Positions 34,878-45,062 of a stretch of DNA of 64,000 bases are shown one piece after another. The DNA comes from Paramuribaculum sp. (GTDB lineage Bacteria; Bacteroidota; Bacteroidia; Bacteroidales; Muribaculaceae), in the NCBI GenBank assembly GCA_022511125.1, contig JAFLSD010000001.1:410273-474272 (forward strand), read 5' to 3'. Numbering within the stretch: the stretch's first letter is position 1; each line of letters starts with the position of its first letter. Both the position numbers and the translations under genes were made by a program. A model generated the notes under the pieces. It was not told the origin of the DNA. It ran no database searches and saw only the letters and a list, made by a program, of their open reading frames with translations.

Positions 34878-37649
34878 ATGGAATACAATCATAAAGAAAT
34901 CGAGAAACGCTGGCAAAATTACTGGAAAGAAAATAAAACTTACAAAACTGAAATAAAGCCTGACAAAAAGAAATTTTACGTGCTTGATATGTTTCCTTAT
35001 CCTTCGGGGGCCGGACTACATGTAGGGCACCCGTTAGGCTATATAGCTTCAGATATTTATTCGAGATATAAAAGGTTAAGAGGTTACAATGTACTTCATC
35101 CTATGGGATATGACGCCTATGGACTTCCCGCCGAACAATATGCCATCCAGACCGGTCAGCATCCCGAAACCACTACGGTAAAAAATATAGAAAGGTATCG
35201 TAGTCAGCTTGATAAGATTGGATTCTGTTATGATTGGGATCGTGAGGTTAGGACTTGCGACCCTAACTACTATAAATGGACTCAATGGGCTTTCATTAAA
35301 ATGTTCGGTAGTTATTATGACACAGCGTTACAGAAAGCCATGCCTATCGAAAATATCATAGGTATGTTTGAAAAAAATGGAACTGAAGGAATCAACGCAG
35401 CTTGTGGTGAAGAACTCAGTTTCACGGCCGATGAATGGAAAAAAATGTCGGAGAAGGAAAAGAGTGATGTTTTGATGAATTATAGGATAGCGTATCTCGG
35501 TAATACGATGGTCAACTGGTGTCCAAAATTAGGTACCGTATTGGCCAACGACGAGGTGAGCGAAGGCGTGTCGATAAGAGGTGGTTATCCTGTAGAACAG
35601 AAGTTGATGTATCAGTGGTGTCTGAGAGTATCGGCTTATGCTCAAAGACTTCTCGACGGCCTTGAAACTATCGACTGGACCGATTCGCTAAAAGAAACGC
35701 AGAAAAACTGGATAGGCAGATCTGAAGGAGCGGAAATGAAATTTCCTATAGAGGGCAGTGATGTGGTGTTGGAAATTTTCACTACACGCGCCGATACAGT
35801 TTTCGGAGTAACTTTCATGGTACTTGCTCCCGAAAGTGAATATGTGGAAAAAATCACCACTCCCGAACAGCGTAAAGCTGTCGAAGATTATATTGAAAGC
35901 ATACGTCATAAGACAGAGCGCGAGCGTATGATCGACAAAAAGGTGAGCGGTGTGTTTACCGGGGCTTATGCCGTTAATCCTTTAACGGGTAAAAAAATTC
36001 CTGTATGGGTGAGTGATTATGTGCTTGCAGGTTATGGAACCGGGGCCATTATGGCCGTTCCCGCCCATGATAGTCGCGACTATGCCTTTGCCCGTCATTT
36101 TTCACTCCCTATAGTTCCTCTGATTGAAGGTGCCGATGTTAGCGAGCAAAGTTTTGATGCTAAAAGCGGTAAAATGATTAATTCCAAGAGCGAAGAACTT
36201 GATCTTAACGGATTGGAGGTTAAAGATGCTATCGCGGCGACAAAGCGTTTCATAACTGAAAAAGGTATAGGAAAGGTGAAGGTTAACTATCGCCTGCGCG
36301 ACGCTATTTTCAGTCGTCAGCGTTATTGGGGCGAACCTTTCCCTGTTTACTATAAGGATGGAATACCTCATGTGATGGATATTTCCGAACTTCCACTTTT
36401 ATTACCTGAAGTGGATAAATATCTGCCTACTGAAACGGGTGAGCCTCCGTTAGGAAGAGCAAAAAACTGGAAAACTGCTGGAGGATATCCTATAGAGTTG
36501 TGCACGATGCCAGGTTTTGCAGGTTCGTCGGCTTATTATCTTCGCTATATGGATCCGCATAATGATAAGGAACTTGTTTCGAAAGAAGCCGATGAATATT
36601 GGAGAAATGTAGATCTCTATATCGGTGGAACCGAACATGCCACAGGTCATTTGATTTACAGTCGCTTTTGGAATAAATTCCTTTACGATCTCGGTAAAGT
36701 TTGCGAGGAAGAACCTTTCCGTAAACTTGTGAACCAAGGTATGATTCAGGGTAGAAGTAATTTTGTTTACAGAATAAAAGATACCAATACGTTTGTAAGC
36801 TACAACCTGAAGGATCAATATGACGTTACACCTATCCATGTGGATGTCAATATGGTGAACAACGATATTTTGGACATTGAAAGATTCAAGGCTTGGCGTC
36901 CTGAATTTAACGATGCGGAATTTATACTTGAAGACGGAAAATACGTGTGTGGATATGCCGTGGAAAAGATGTCGAAATCGATGTTCAATGTAGTCAATCC
37001 GGATGATATAGTTGAAAAATATGGTGCCGATACATTGCGTCTTTATGAAATGTTCCTCGGTCCTCTTGAGCAAAGCAAACCCTGGGATACGAACGGAATA
37101 GACGGCGTGAATCGTTTCATTAAAAAACTTTGGGCACTTTTCTATAAGAACGGTCAATTCCTTGTTGAAGATGGTGAACCCACTAAGGAAGAACTAAAAT
37201 CGCTTCACAAACTGATAAAAAAGGTTACTTCCGATATTGAAGGATTTTCATTCAATACGTCGATAGCCGCATTCATGATATGTGTTAACGAGTTTACGCA
37301 GCTGAAATGTCATAATCGCGAAATACTTACACAGCTCATCATTCTGCTTGCTCCGTTCGCACCTCATGTCAGTGAAGAACTTTGGCACGCTTTGGGTAAT
37401 GATTCTACGGTATGCGATGCCGAATGGCCTGAACATGATGAAAAACATTTGATTGAGGATACCGTGACCTATGCCGTTTCGTTCAACGGGAAGGCTCGTT
37501 TTAATATAGAAGTTGCAGCCGATACTCCTTCGGGAGAAGTTCAAAAAATAGCTATCGAACATGAAAGTGCAGCCAAATGGTTGGATGGTAAGCAGATAGT
37601 TAAAGTTATAGTAGTTCCGAAAAAAATCGTCAATATTGTGGTGAAATGA
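34878..37649 (+). CDS. leuS: Leucyl-tRNA synthetase
   Basis: Class Ia synthetase charging tRNA-Leu, with an editing (CP1) domain that clears mischarged amino acids. The 923-aa product is a little longer than the E. coli enzyme, as usual in Bacteroidetes. HIGH-type motif HVGH lies at 48-51 within [15 protein letters not shown], and KMSKS at 697-701. The editing domain contains TTRADTVFG and [12 protein letters not shown]. Its stop overlaps the rdgB start by 4 nt (ATGA). Confidence 0.97.
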   Translation: MEYNHKEIEKRWQNYWKENKTYKTEIKPDKKKFYVLDMFPYPSGAGLHVGHPLGYIASDIYSRYKRLRGYNVLHPMGYDAYGLPAEQYAIQTGQHPETTTVKNIERYRSQLDKIGFCYDWDREVRTCDPNYYKWTQWAFIKMFGSYYDTALQKAMPIENIIGMFEKNGTEGINAACGEELSFTADEWKKMSEKEKSDVLMNYRIAYLGNTMVNWCPKLGTVLANDEVSEGVSIRGGYPVEQKLMYQWCLRVSAYAQRLLDGLETIDWTDSLKETQKNWIGRSEGAEMKFPIEGSDVVLEIFTTRADTVFGVTFMVLAPESEYVEKITTPEQRKAVEDYIESIRHKTERERMIDKKVSGVFTGAYAVNPLTGKKIPVWVSDYVLAGYGTGAIMAVPAHDSRDYAFARHFSLPIVPLIEGADVSEQSFDAKSGKMINSKSEELDLNGLEVKDAIAATKRFITEKGIGKVKVNYRLRDAIFSRQRYWGEPFPVYYKDGIPHVMDISELPLLLPEVDKYLPTETGEPPLGRAKNWKTAGGYPIELCTMPGFAGSSAYYLRYMDPHNDKELVSKEADEYWRNVDLYIGGTEHATGHLIYSRFWNKFLYDLGKVCEEEPFRKLVNQGMIQGRSNFVYRIKDTNTFVSYNLKDQYDVTPIHVDVNMVNNDILDIERFKAWRPEFNDAEFILEDGKYVCGYAVEKMSKSMFNVVNPDDIVEKYGADTLRLYEMFLGPLEQSKPWDTNGIDGVNRFIKKLWALFYKNGQFLVEDGEPTKEELKSLHKLIKKVTSDIEGFSFNTSIAAFMICVNEFTQLKCHNREILTQLIILLAPFAPHVSEELWHALGNDSTVCDAEWPEHDEKHLIEDTVTYAVSFNGKARFNIEVAADTPSGEVQKIAIEHESAAKWLDGKQIVKVIVVPKKIVNIVVK

Positions 37650-38233
37650 AAAGAAAAATAGTCTTTGCCACTAATAATTCCCATAAACTTCATGAAATAA
37701 GAAGGATAATAGGCGACAAGATAGATATTTTGTCACTTGCCGATATCGATTGTCATGAGGAATTGCCGGAAACGTCCGACACAATTGCCGGAAACGCTCG
37801 GCAAAAAGCGCGATATGTGAAGGAACATTATGGCTATGATTGCTTTGCTGACGATACCGGACTATGTGTGGAGGCACTCGGAGGAGCACCCGGAATCTAT
37901 ACTGCCCGATATGCGGGCGACAACCATGATTCGGAAGCAAATATGAATCTCCTGCTCAAAAATCTTGAAGGAAAAGATGATCGTCGGGCCTATTTTTTGA
38001 CAGTGATAGCGTTGGCAGAAGGTGACGAAATAAGAATTTTCGAAGGAAGAGTGGATGGAATGATAGCCCGTGAAAAATCGGGTATGGGTGGATTCGGTTA
38101 TGATCCGGTATTTATTCCCGAAAACGAAACTGTCACTTTTGCGGAAATGGATGAAGATGATAAAAATTCCATAAGCCACAGAGGCAGAGCTACTGCAAAA
38201 CTTCTCGATTACATAGGAGTGGAAAATAAGTGA
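37646..38233 (+). CDS. rdgB: Non-canonical purine NTP pyrophosphatase (RdgB/HAM1)
   Basis: Hydrolyses dITP, ITP and XTP to monophosphates, keeping deaminated purines out of nucleic acids. The 195-aa product has [15 protein letters not shown], the [15 protein letters not shown] active-site loop, [11 protein letters not shown] and the C-terminal SHRGRA. It overlaps leuS by 4 nt and the PorZ-like gene by 4 nt (GTGA), so the three are translated from one transcript. Confidence 0.96.
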   Translation: MKRKIVFATNNSHKLHEIRRIIGDKIDILSLADIDCHEELPETSDTIAGNARQKARYVKEHYGYDCFADDTGLCVEALGGAPGIYTARYAGDNHDSEANMNLLLKNLEGKDDRRAYFLTVIALAEGDEIRIFEGRVDGMIAREKSGMGGFGYDPVFIPENETVTFAEMDEDDKNSISHRGRATAKLLDYIGVENK

Positions 38234-40629
38234 GAATAAGAGTAAAAACAATCCTCATTCTGATTATCGTGGCGATGACGGTTCCCCGATTATGGGCTGA
38301 CATCGCTCCCGGATCATGGATAGTCCATCCATCGTTTGTCATGCCGGCACAAAATGTGGTTGAAACCTCTCAAAATGTTTATTTTCTGACAGGAGGTTCG
38401 CTTTTCGGTCTGAATAAAAAGAATGATGAAGCAATCAGCTATGTGTATGGAAGTCCGTTGAACGATTGGAATATAACCGGAATATATCCCTCCGGTGACA
38501 ATAAGTCTATTGTTATAGCTTATGAAAACGGTAATTTAGATATATTGGATGATAACGGCGATATCGTAAACATACCGGATATAAAAAACGCTTCGGATTT
38601 GGATAACAGATATGTTTATGATGTAGTGTCGGATGGAAAAACAGCTTATATAGCTGCCGGCTTCGGTCTTGTGATAGCGGATATCACAACCGGAAGAATT
38701 AAGGATTCGGGCAGATATGGCTCAGCGGTAGAAGCTGTGACGCTCACAAACGATAGAGTCTATATTGTCAATGAAGGTAAGTTATATTCAATGGCGAAGA
38801 CCGACAGAATCAACCGATTTGAAAATTTCACTTCTGAAGGAAATATTAGAAATTTGGAGGAACTTCACTTTCTGAACGGAAACATTTTTTTAGTCAGAAG
38901 CGGAAAATTATTGAGCCTCGGAAAGATTGAAAACGGTAATTTCAACGAATATGAATGGATAGAAATACTTGATAAGCCATTGATAAAGGGCTCTGAAGGA
39001 ATATATGCCGTTACTCTCGACAACAGACTGCTACGAGTGAACGAAGACGCAATCATCGATGCTGTCGCTACAGCTGTTCAGGTAGGAAATGATGAAATAA
39101 TAGGAGGGTCGAAGCCTGAAACGGAATATTGGAGTATAGATAAGAACGGTATAGTGAAGATGACCCTCGATAATGGCACATGGATCTCACAGTCCGAAAG
39201 ATTTATACCATCCGGAACGCTAACCTCACGAAGTATAGATTTTATCATACCCGGATCTGATCCCAGCAGGATTTATTTGGGAAACATAGGCGCTACACTC
39301 TACAGAAACGGAGCCACCGACGGTCTTGATGTGATCCAACAGTTGACATTGATAGAAGAAGGTGCTGTTACCGACCGGTCGGCCTCCGGCGTAAAGGGCG
39401 ATTTTTATAATGTAGTCCAACAGCAGGAAAAGCACGGGTCACTTTTGATCACTCCGCAAAGATTTGCTGAATTTCCCGCGGATAAGAATGTATACTTTAT
39501 CGGAACCGGTAATGACGGACTATATAAAATTGAAAATCGTCAATTTGCAGGACGTTATGCGGGAGGTAACTCTCCTATTTCATCACCGTGGGGGTATAGG
39601 GTATTTGAAGTAAGTGTCGATAACGGCGGAAATCTATGGATAGGTTATGACGGAAGGGGAAACGAGACAGGTGTAGCTGTTCTGCCGGCTGAAAAACTTC
39701 AGCTGCCTCCGTCGCAAGTAACTCTATCCGACTGGTTTGAAATAGACATAAAAGGGATGCCGGTCGACCGTGATATGAGAATATATCATAGCAAGAAATT
39801 GCCGGTTACACTAATATTCAATTGGAACGGTGAGGACGGAATCATCGTGATCGATAATAATTCAACCCCCGGGGATTTTGCAGACGATAATGTAATGTTT
39901 TATCATTACCTTGTGGACCAGGACGGTCAGATATTCACACCGGAAAGATTTACCGCAATAACCGAAGATCACAACGGACATATCTGGATAGGATGCGAAG
40001 GGGGACTGATTGAAATAAGCGATCCGCTTCAGACTGACAATTCCCGACTATCGGTGCGCCGTATCAAAATAGGTCATGACGATGGGACAGGTCTGGCGGA
40101 TTATTTCTGCGGAACAGATCGCGTGCTGGATATTTCAATTGACGGAGCCGATAGAAAATGGGTAACTACCGAGGAATCCGGAGTCTATCTGCTCAATAAA
40201 GAGGGGAATACAATACTACACAATTTCACAAAAAATAATTCTCCATTGGCTTCAAACGATGTGAAATCTGTCTATACCGATCCTTTTAGTAATTCCGTTT
40301 ATTTCGGAACTTCCTCAGGACTCATTGAATACGGAAACGATGCAACAGAACCGCGGGAAGATTTTTCGTCGGTAAAGGTATATCCTAATCCCGTAACACC
40401 ACAGACTGCTGTGAATTTCGTAACGATTTCCGGTTTGACTGATGGAGCCGAGGTTAAGATAACAGATTCATCCGGAGGTCTTGTATGGCAGGGAAGATTT
40501 GAGGGAGGTATGGCAAAATGGCCTTTGGAAAACATATCGGGTACACGTGTCCGGACAGGTATCTATTATGTGTTTCTTTCTTCCGGATCGTCTCGTCATT
40601 CCGTTGCCAAAATCATGATAGTGAACTGA
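38230..40629 (+). CDS. PorZ-like beta-propeller protein with type IX secretion C-terminal domain
   Basis: Exported protein of 799 aa with a signal peptide (residues 1-23). Two seven-bladed-propeller-like regions contain short WIG or GLY blades (for example GHIWIGCEGGLIEIS, NGGNLWIGYDG), like the two-component-regulator propeller repeats. The C-terminus (about 715-799) starts KVYPNPVTP and ends with beta strands, a T9SS type A sorting-like domain. This matches the layout of PorZ, a surface component of the type IX secretion attachment complex. GTG start, overlapping rdgB by 4 nt. Confidence 0.75.
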   Translation: MRIRVKTILILIIVAMTVPRLWADIAPGSWIVHPSFVMPAQNVVETSQNVYFLTGGSLFGLNKKNDEAISYVYGSPLNDWNITGIYPSGDNKSIVIAYENGNLDILDDNGDIVNIPDIKNASDLDNRYVYDVVSDGKTAYIAAGFGLVIADITTGRIKDSGRYGSAVEAVTLTNDRVYIVNEGKLYSMAKTDRINRFENFTSEGNIRNLEELHFLNGNIFLVRSGKLLSLGKIENGNFNEYEWIEILDKPLIKGSEGIYAVTLDNRLLRVNEDAIIDAVATAVQVGNDEIIGGSKPETEYWSIDKNGIVKMTLDNGTWISQSERFIPSGTLTSRSIDFIIPGSDPSRIYLGNIGATLYRNGATDGLDVIQQLTLIEEGAVTDRSASGVKGDFYNVVQQQEKHGSLLITPQRFAEFPADKNVYFIGTGNDGLYKIENRQFAGRYAGGNSPISSPWGYRVFEVSVDNGGNLWIGYDGRGNETGVAVLPAEKLQLPPSQVTLSDWFEIDIKGMPVDRDMRIYHSKKLPVTLIFNWNGEDGIIVIDNNSTPGDFADDNVMFYHYLVDQDGQIFTPERFTAITEDHNGHIWIGCEGGLIEISDPLQTDNSRLSVRRIKIGHDDGTGLADYFCGTDRVLDISIDGADRKWVTTEESGVYLLNKEGNTILHNFTKNNSPLASNDVKSVYTDPFSNSVYFGTSSGLIEYGNDATEPREDFSSVKVYPNPVTPQTAVNFVTISGLTDGAEVKITDSSGGLVWQGRFEGGMAKWPLENISGTRVRTGIYYVFLSSGSSRHSVAKIMIVN

Positions 40630-40646
40630 CAAAAAGATATAAAAAT

Positions 40647-41174
40647 ATGGAAAACAGACTTAAATACCGCGATGAGAACGACAAAAGTTACGGTGCTACG
40701 GGCATGGCATTGAGCTTGGTAGTGCTCGACGGCGAAGATATGCTGACAGGTATAACCCTTGACTGCAATCCGGGCGAAATGATGGAGATGCATTCGTCGT
40801 TTTACTTTACGGGTAATCCCGGTATTTCCGCTAAAGCCGCCTGGCAGCAGATGAAACATAATTTCGGCCTTTCTGTGGCAATGCTCATCGGAAATGTGAT
40901 GTCGCGCTGGATGGTGCAGGAACGTAAGGTTATAGAGCCCGAAATACGTAATACACTAACTGAAAGAGTAGTACAAGAAGGAGAAAATTCAATAGGACTT
41001 GAAGCCGATGAAATTCGCGATATGTTCAATCAGGAATATGCATATCTCTACAACGTTTTCAGTCATCAGCGTCTGCATGGTGTGATACATGAATTTGCCG
41101 AAACATTGCGTTCGCGGAGGCAAATGTCGAGAATGGAAATCATAGATCTTCTGCGTACTCTCAATATGATTTGA
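40647..41174 (+). CDS. Uncharacterised Bacteroidales-type protein
   Basis: A 175-aa protein that I cannot assign to a family. It has an N-terminal beta-rich half with a conserved-looking block GMALSLVVLDGEDMLTGI and a helical C-terminal half. It has no signal peptide or TM segment and no cysteines in recognisable motifs. The ATG at 40647 is chosen over a frame extension from 40518 that would overlap the PorZ-like gene. It lies 17 nt after that gene and 10 nt before the HTH-like protein, within one directional run. Confidence 0.75.
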   Translation: MENRLKYRDENDKSYGATGMALSLVVLDGEDMLTGITLDCNPGEMMEMHSSFYFTGNPGISAKAAWQQMKHNFGLSVAMLIGNVMSRWMVQERKVIEPEIRNTLTERVVQEGENSIGLEADEIRDMFNQEYAYLYNVFSHQRLHGVIHEFAETLRSRRQMSRMEIIDLLRTLNMI

Positions 41175-41184
41175 TTAAAGGATT

Positions 41185-41751
41185 ATGGATGCCATCGAAC
41201 GACTGAAAAAAGAAGTGGAACTTCGTTTTCGGAAAACTCCGGCTTCCCCGTCTGATTTCGACGCTCTGTCGCTTGCAATAAGCTCAGCAACGGGTGAGAA
41301 CGTTAGTCCGTCTACTCTTAAAAGAATTTGGAATTATGTCAAATATGACCACACTCCCACTCATTCGGTTTGTTCCGTGTTGGCTCGTTACACCGGTTAT
41401 CTCGATTGGGATGATTTTCAGAAGTCGGAAGGCATAACCGATGTCTCGGATTTCATAAGACAAGATGTCTTGCGTGCGGAAAATCTCGAAAAGGGGACAA
41501 TTGTAGAAGTGAGATGGATACCGGATCGCAGATGTAAATTCTTATATCGTGGGAATGGCGAATTTGAAGTAATATCAGCCGTGAATTCCAAATTGCAAGC
41601 CGGAGATGTATTCAAAAACACTCTGATGGCAGAAGGAGAACCGCTTTATTGCACGGATCTTCGTCACGGCGACGAATCAATAGCGGGATATGTGGCTGCT
41701 AAAATCAGAGGGATAACTGATATTCAAGTGAAAACTCCCTCGGCCGGTTAA
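41185..41751 (+). CDS. HTH-like Bacteroidetes domain protein, partner of a Ser/Thr kinase
   Basis: A 188-aa protein. The N-terminal 80 residues contain LSLAISSATGENVSPSTLKR, then IWNYVK, VLARYTGYLDWDDFQK, the pattern of a Bacteroidetes winged-helix/HTH-like domain found at the N-terminus of several regulators (in my recollection). The C-terminal part (about 95-188) is beta-rich, with GTIVEVRWIPDRRCKFLYRG, possibly a small sensor or ligand-binding domain. Its TAA overlaps the kinase ATG by one base, so the two are tightly coupled, suggesting the protein is a target or partner of the kinase. Function inferred only. Confidence 0.72.
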   Translation: MDAIERLKKEVELRFRKTPASPSDFDALSLAISSATGENVSPSTLKRIWNYVKYDHTPTHSVCSVLARYTGYLDWDDFQKSEGITDVSDFIRQDVLRAENLEKGTIVEVRWIPDRRCKFLYRGNGEFEVISAVNSKLQAGDVFKNTLMAEGEPLYCTDLRHGDESIAGYVAAKIRGITDIQVKTPSAG

Positions 41752-43058
41752 TGATGGATGAAAGATTTTCGGAATTTTTCTCGGAGATTGACTTTGATCA
41801 CATTTTAGGTTTCTCCGAAATAACTTTGATATATGACTCTGTAGGGGGTTTCACTCAAGTTTACCGCGCCAGAAAAGATCTAAGGAAAGTAGCCATCAAG
41901 TGCATCAAGGAACGTTATCGCGAAGATCCGGTTTATAATTCGCTGTTGCGCAAAGAATATGAATTGGGAATACAGTTTGATCACTCAGGCATATTAAGAT
42001 TTTATTCCTTTGAGAAAATCGAAGGAATGGGGATGTGCATTGTCAGCGAATTTATCGAGGGAGAGACTTTAGCAGATAGACTTAAAAGAGGAAAATTGGA
42101 TGAGAAGGAAGCTATGAAGATCCTAAAAGAACTATGCGAAGCAGTCGACTACCTCCACCGCCGTCAGACAGTTCATTTCGATCTTAAGCCCGACAATATA
42201 ATGCTTACTTTCAATGGAGGCCATGTCAAACTTTTGGATTTCGGTTTTGCAGATGCCGACAGTTTCGCAGTTTTAAAACGGTTAGGGGGAACGGCGGGAT
42301 ATTGCGCTCCAGAACAAATAGCAAAAGGGGAGGAAAATCCTGACTTTAAGTCGGATATCTATGCTATTGGGAAAATAATGAAAGAAATGGTGAGCCGCCC
42401 TTCATACGGTTTTAGAAAAATCTCGGATGAATGTATTTCTAAAAATCGACAGAAACGGCCCTCTAATGCGATAAAAATTTTAAGTAATACCCAACTATAT
42501 AATAAAAATAAAATCGCACTGACGGCTACGATAGGGGTCTTTATCGCCGTTTTAATAATAGGGGTGCTGTGGATGAATTATGATGATCCAAAAAATGAGG
42601 AATTGAAAAGTATAGGAGAAGAACTCCCTGCTGCTACCGGTTCCGACACGGTAACTGATGTGGATTCAGTGAAACAGGCGGTGATAAACAATAGAGAAGA
42701 AACGATATTGCAGTCACCACGAGCAGATCAAAACATCGTAACGGAGACATCTGAACCTTCCGTCGAAAAAACCGAAATGAGAAACAGTATCCATCCGTTA
42801 GAGATCATCTGCTATAACTCAGTTTTAAGGGATGCCAGGATACTGTTTAAGAATGCCACTTCGCCAAAGGACACGGTCAATTGGCGTGAAAAGGTGAGCC
42901 GGAGTGTGAATGAATGGGTAATGACTCAGGTATCATCTAAAGATACGCTCCTATTGTCATTATTGCAGAAACGTATAGAAACTACGATCCACGATCTCTC
43001 GCTCAAGAAAGAACTCAAGAAAGAATTAGAACAACTTTATAGCTCCTCGCCCGAATGA
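41751..43058 (+). CDS. Transmembrane Ser/Thr protein kinase, non-RD type
   Basis: Hanks-type kinase of 435 aa. The glycine-rich loop is at about 30-38, with the ATP-binding lysine in VAIK (Lys50). The catalytic loop HFDLKPDN (142-149, Asp144) has Phe where most kinases have Arg, making it non-RD. Then come DFG (163-165) and a TAGYCAPEQ APE-like motif. A transmembrane helix lies at about 255-275, followed by an acidic linker and an extracytoplasmic helical domain of about 90 residues. The core looks catalytically intact. Translation is coupled to the HTH-like gene (TAATG). The sensing role is inferred from topology. Confidence 0.88.
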   Translation: MMDERFSEFFSEIDFDHILGFSEITLIYDSVGGFTQVYRARKDLRKVAIKCIKERYREDPVYNSLLRKEYELGIQFDHSGILRFYSFEKIEGMGMCIVSEFIEGETLADRLKRGKLDEKEAMKILKELCEAVDYLHRRQTVHFDLKPDNIMLTFNGGHVKLLDFGFADADSFAVLKRLGGTAGYCAPEQIAKGEENPDFKSDIYAIGKIMKEMVSRPSYGFRKISDECISKNRQKRPSNAIKILSNTQLYNKNKIALTATIGVFIAVLIIGVLWMNYDDPKNEELKSIGEELPAATGSDTVTDVDSVKQAVINNREETILQSPRADQNIVTETSEPSVEKTEMRNSIHPLEIICYNSVLRDARILFKNATSPKDTVNWREKVSRSVNEWVMTQVSSKDTLLLSLLQKRIETTIHDLSLKKELKKELEQLYSSSPE

Positions 43059-43076
43059 CAGCCCTTTGGGCAAAAT

Positions 43077-43499
43077 TCATTCCATATCGGAGTAGTCGAG
43101 ATCCTCGTTAAAATTGTTGAACGAACTTATGAGCATTATGGCAACGTAAACGTCTTTTGCCGTACCTGTCATCTGATTGAAAATTTTGTCGGCCTGAGGA
43201 TTTTCATATAATTCGTCCAAGACAGTATAGATCTCATCTTCCCTCTCTTCAGTCAGACCTTCGAACGTTTCATCATCGAAATCCAAATATCCGATAACGA
43301 TAAAAAGCTTGCATTTAGCCTCCATGGGCAGGTTGTGCAAGTCGGCTTTTTGCAATACGGGTTTTATCTCTTTTGACACTTCGGCAGCGGGTGCATTCTG
43401 CTGTACGAGATTGAAAGCTTTATCGATATCGCCTTCACCGGAACAAGAAGTGATGACAGTGATGAGAAGAGCGCAAAAAAGGAATGATAGTTTCTTCAT
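43077..43499 (-). CDS. Predicted lipoprotein of unknown function
   Basis: A 140-aa protein with a signal peptide and lipobox TSCSG (lipidated Cys19). The rest is acidic and helical without a known domain. It is convergent with the kinase gene (18-nt gap) and downstream of a second lipoprotein gene on the same strand, which lies 63 nt upstream. The family is not recognised. Confidence 0.72.
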   Translation of the reverse strand: MKKLSFLFCALLITVITSCSGEGDIDKAFNLVQQNAPAAEVSKEIKPVLQKADLHNLPMEAKCKLFIVIGYLDFDDETFEGLTEEREDEIYTVLDELYENPQADKIFNQMTGTAKDVYVAIMLISSFNNFNEDLDYSDME

Positions 43500-43562
43500 A
43501 TAAAAGAGAATATAGTTTATAGATTTATAATCGATGTTTTAAAGTTAACAAACAGGATGGTG

Positions 43563-44141
43563 TCAGTCGGAAAATTCGATTACTACCGTGCGTCCGCTGA
43601 CGAAAACTTTCGGATAACCTGAAGGAGCTTCGAGATAGTCTCCTTGACCGATAAAACCGGCATTTTTCGCCGTAGTCATAAATTCTTTTATTTCGGCTTT
43701 ATCCGTGAAATTGATCAGTACTTTAGGAAGTGAAAGAAGTTCAACCGATACTCTGCCGGCAAAAAGATAATAGTCTGTCATAGTGCGGGGACTGTTTCCC
43801 TCCCAATCGTCTGCTTCAGATCCTGTATAGGTTTTTTTCTCCACGCGCCAGCCTTGTTTGAGGAAATTGTTTTTTATCGTCTCCATTTTTTTCAAACGGA
43901 AGGAAGAACCTGATTTTGACAGAAAATCATTGATATTAAGGAATATGAGTGTAGAATCAGGATTTTCCGCCGCAACAGAATCGATTAACATTCCGTCGGT
44001 ATAAGGATCAGATGCAGCCAACGTATCTTCGGAAATTTGGGAACCGTCGTCCGAAGAAACTCGCGACGAGTTAGAGCCATCTGAACAGCCCACGATAAGC
44101 TGAAATACAATCAATACAAGGACGATAATTTTATATTTCAT
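43563..44141 (-). CDS. Predicted lipoprotein of unknown function
   Basis: A 192-aa protein with a signal peptide, lipobox VGCSD (Cys19) and a Ser/Asp-rich linker of about 40 residues, followed by a compact alpha/beta domain. That domain contains FLNINDFLSKSG and ends VFVSGRTVVIEFSD. No known family. It lies immediately upstream of the other lipoprotein gene, so they may form a two-gene unit. Confidence 0.7.
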   Translation of the reverse strand: MKYKIIVLVLIVFQLIVGCSDGSNSSRVSSDDGSQISEDTLAASDPYTDGMLIDSVAAENPDSTLIFLNINDFLSKSGSSFRLKKMETIKNNFLKQGWRVEKKTYTGSEADDWEGNSPRTMTDYYLFAGRVSVELLSLPKVLINFTDKAEIKEFMTTAKNAGFIGQGDYLEAPSGYPKVFVSGRTVVIEFSD

Positions 44142-44285
44142 CAGTATAAAATAAAATTAGCCGTGAAAAACAAGGCTAAAATTACGTCATTTTGTTGGAT
44201 CTTCAAAACAGATATATCAAAAATCGGCCCTATCTACTCAAGAAAGCTGGCTCAACCAAACAGGATTGTTTAAAATATAAAAGTG

Positions 44286-44316
44286 TTGCAACGGTGGATT
44301 TATTGTAATACTTTTG
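44286..44316 (+). promoter_or_regulatory. Promoter of the GT32-EpsG unit
   Basis: TTG (44286-44288), a 20-nt spacer and TACTTTTG (44309-44316) fit the Bacteroidetes consensus exactly. The start codon follows 22 nt after the -7 box. Confidence 0.7.
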
Positions 44317-44338
44317 TGATAAAGTTACTATTTACGGA

Positions 44339-45058
44339 ATGGATTCCATGATACCGAAAATAATCCATTATTGCTGGTTTGGAAGAAATCCTCTTCCGAA
44401 ATCAGCTCTCGAATGTATCAAATCATGGAAGAAATATTTCCCTGAATTTGAAGTAAAAGAATGGAATGAAGATAATTTCGATGTAAATGTTTCACAATAC
44501 ACGAAAGCCGCTTATAATTCGGGTAAATATGCGTTTGTGAGCGATTATGCACGTTATTGGATTCTGTATCATTTCGGCGGCGTATATTTCGACACAGACG
44601 TTAAAGTTATAAGAACTTTTGATGACATAATTGAAAAATCACCCTTTTTGGGTATTGAGAAGGATCGTAATATGATATCGGTTAATCCGGGTCTGTGTAT
44701 GGGAGTTTATCCCAAAATGGAATTCTGCAAAGATATTTTAAGAATTTTCGATTCCATGGATTGTTCTTCTCCGGACTATGAACCGGAAGCTATTATGATT
44801 AAAGAAACCACAAATTTATTGGTGGATAAAGGTTTTATAAAAGCGAACAGGCTACAATCTGTGGCCGGTTTTAATATTTACCCGAGCGAATTTTTTGATC
44901 CGTTGGATGATTACACCGGAAAATGTCAGATAACGGAAAATACACGAAGTATCCATCTGTATGCAAAATCTTGGGTGACTGGTTACAGTACTTTCCGTGA
45001 TAAAACGGCAAAATTTTATCACCGTATACTTAGGATAAAAGATCTCTTGAAAATATAA
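44339..45058 (+). CDS. GT32-family glycosyltransferase
   Basis: Retaining glycosyltransferase with a DXD-containing nucleotide-sugar site, in the family of capsular and O-glycan mannosyl/galactosyltransferases (Gly_transf_sug). The 239-aa product has the typical N-terminus IPKIIHYCWFGRNPLP, KYAFVSDYARYWILYHFGG and the DXD motif YFDTDV (Asp85-Asp87). No TM segment is seen. It begins the AT-rich patch and is followed 4 nt later by the EpsG-like polymerase. Likely role in surface polysaccharide assembly; acceptor and donor sugars unknown. Confidence 0.88.
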   Translation: MDSMIPKIIHYCWFGRNPLPKSALECIKSWKKYFPEFEVKEWNEDNFDVNVSQYTKAAYNSGKYAFVSDYARYWILYHFGGVYFDTDVKVIRTFDDIIEKSPFLGIEKDRNMISVNPGLCMGVYPKMEFCKDILRIFDSMDCSSPDYEPEAIMIKETTNLLVDKGFIKANRLQSVAGFNIYPSEFFDPLDDYTGKCQITENTRSIHLYAKSWVTGYSTFRDKTAKFYHRILRIKDLLKI

Positions 45059-45062
45059 AAGT

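Noticed and set aside
43058-43077. GCCCTTTGGGC hairpin between the kinase and lipoprotein genes as a terminator
   Set aside because: The stem is only 4 bp with a 3-nt loop and no U-tract on either strand.
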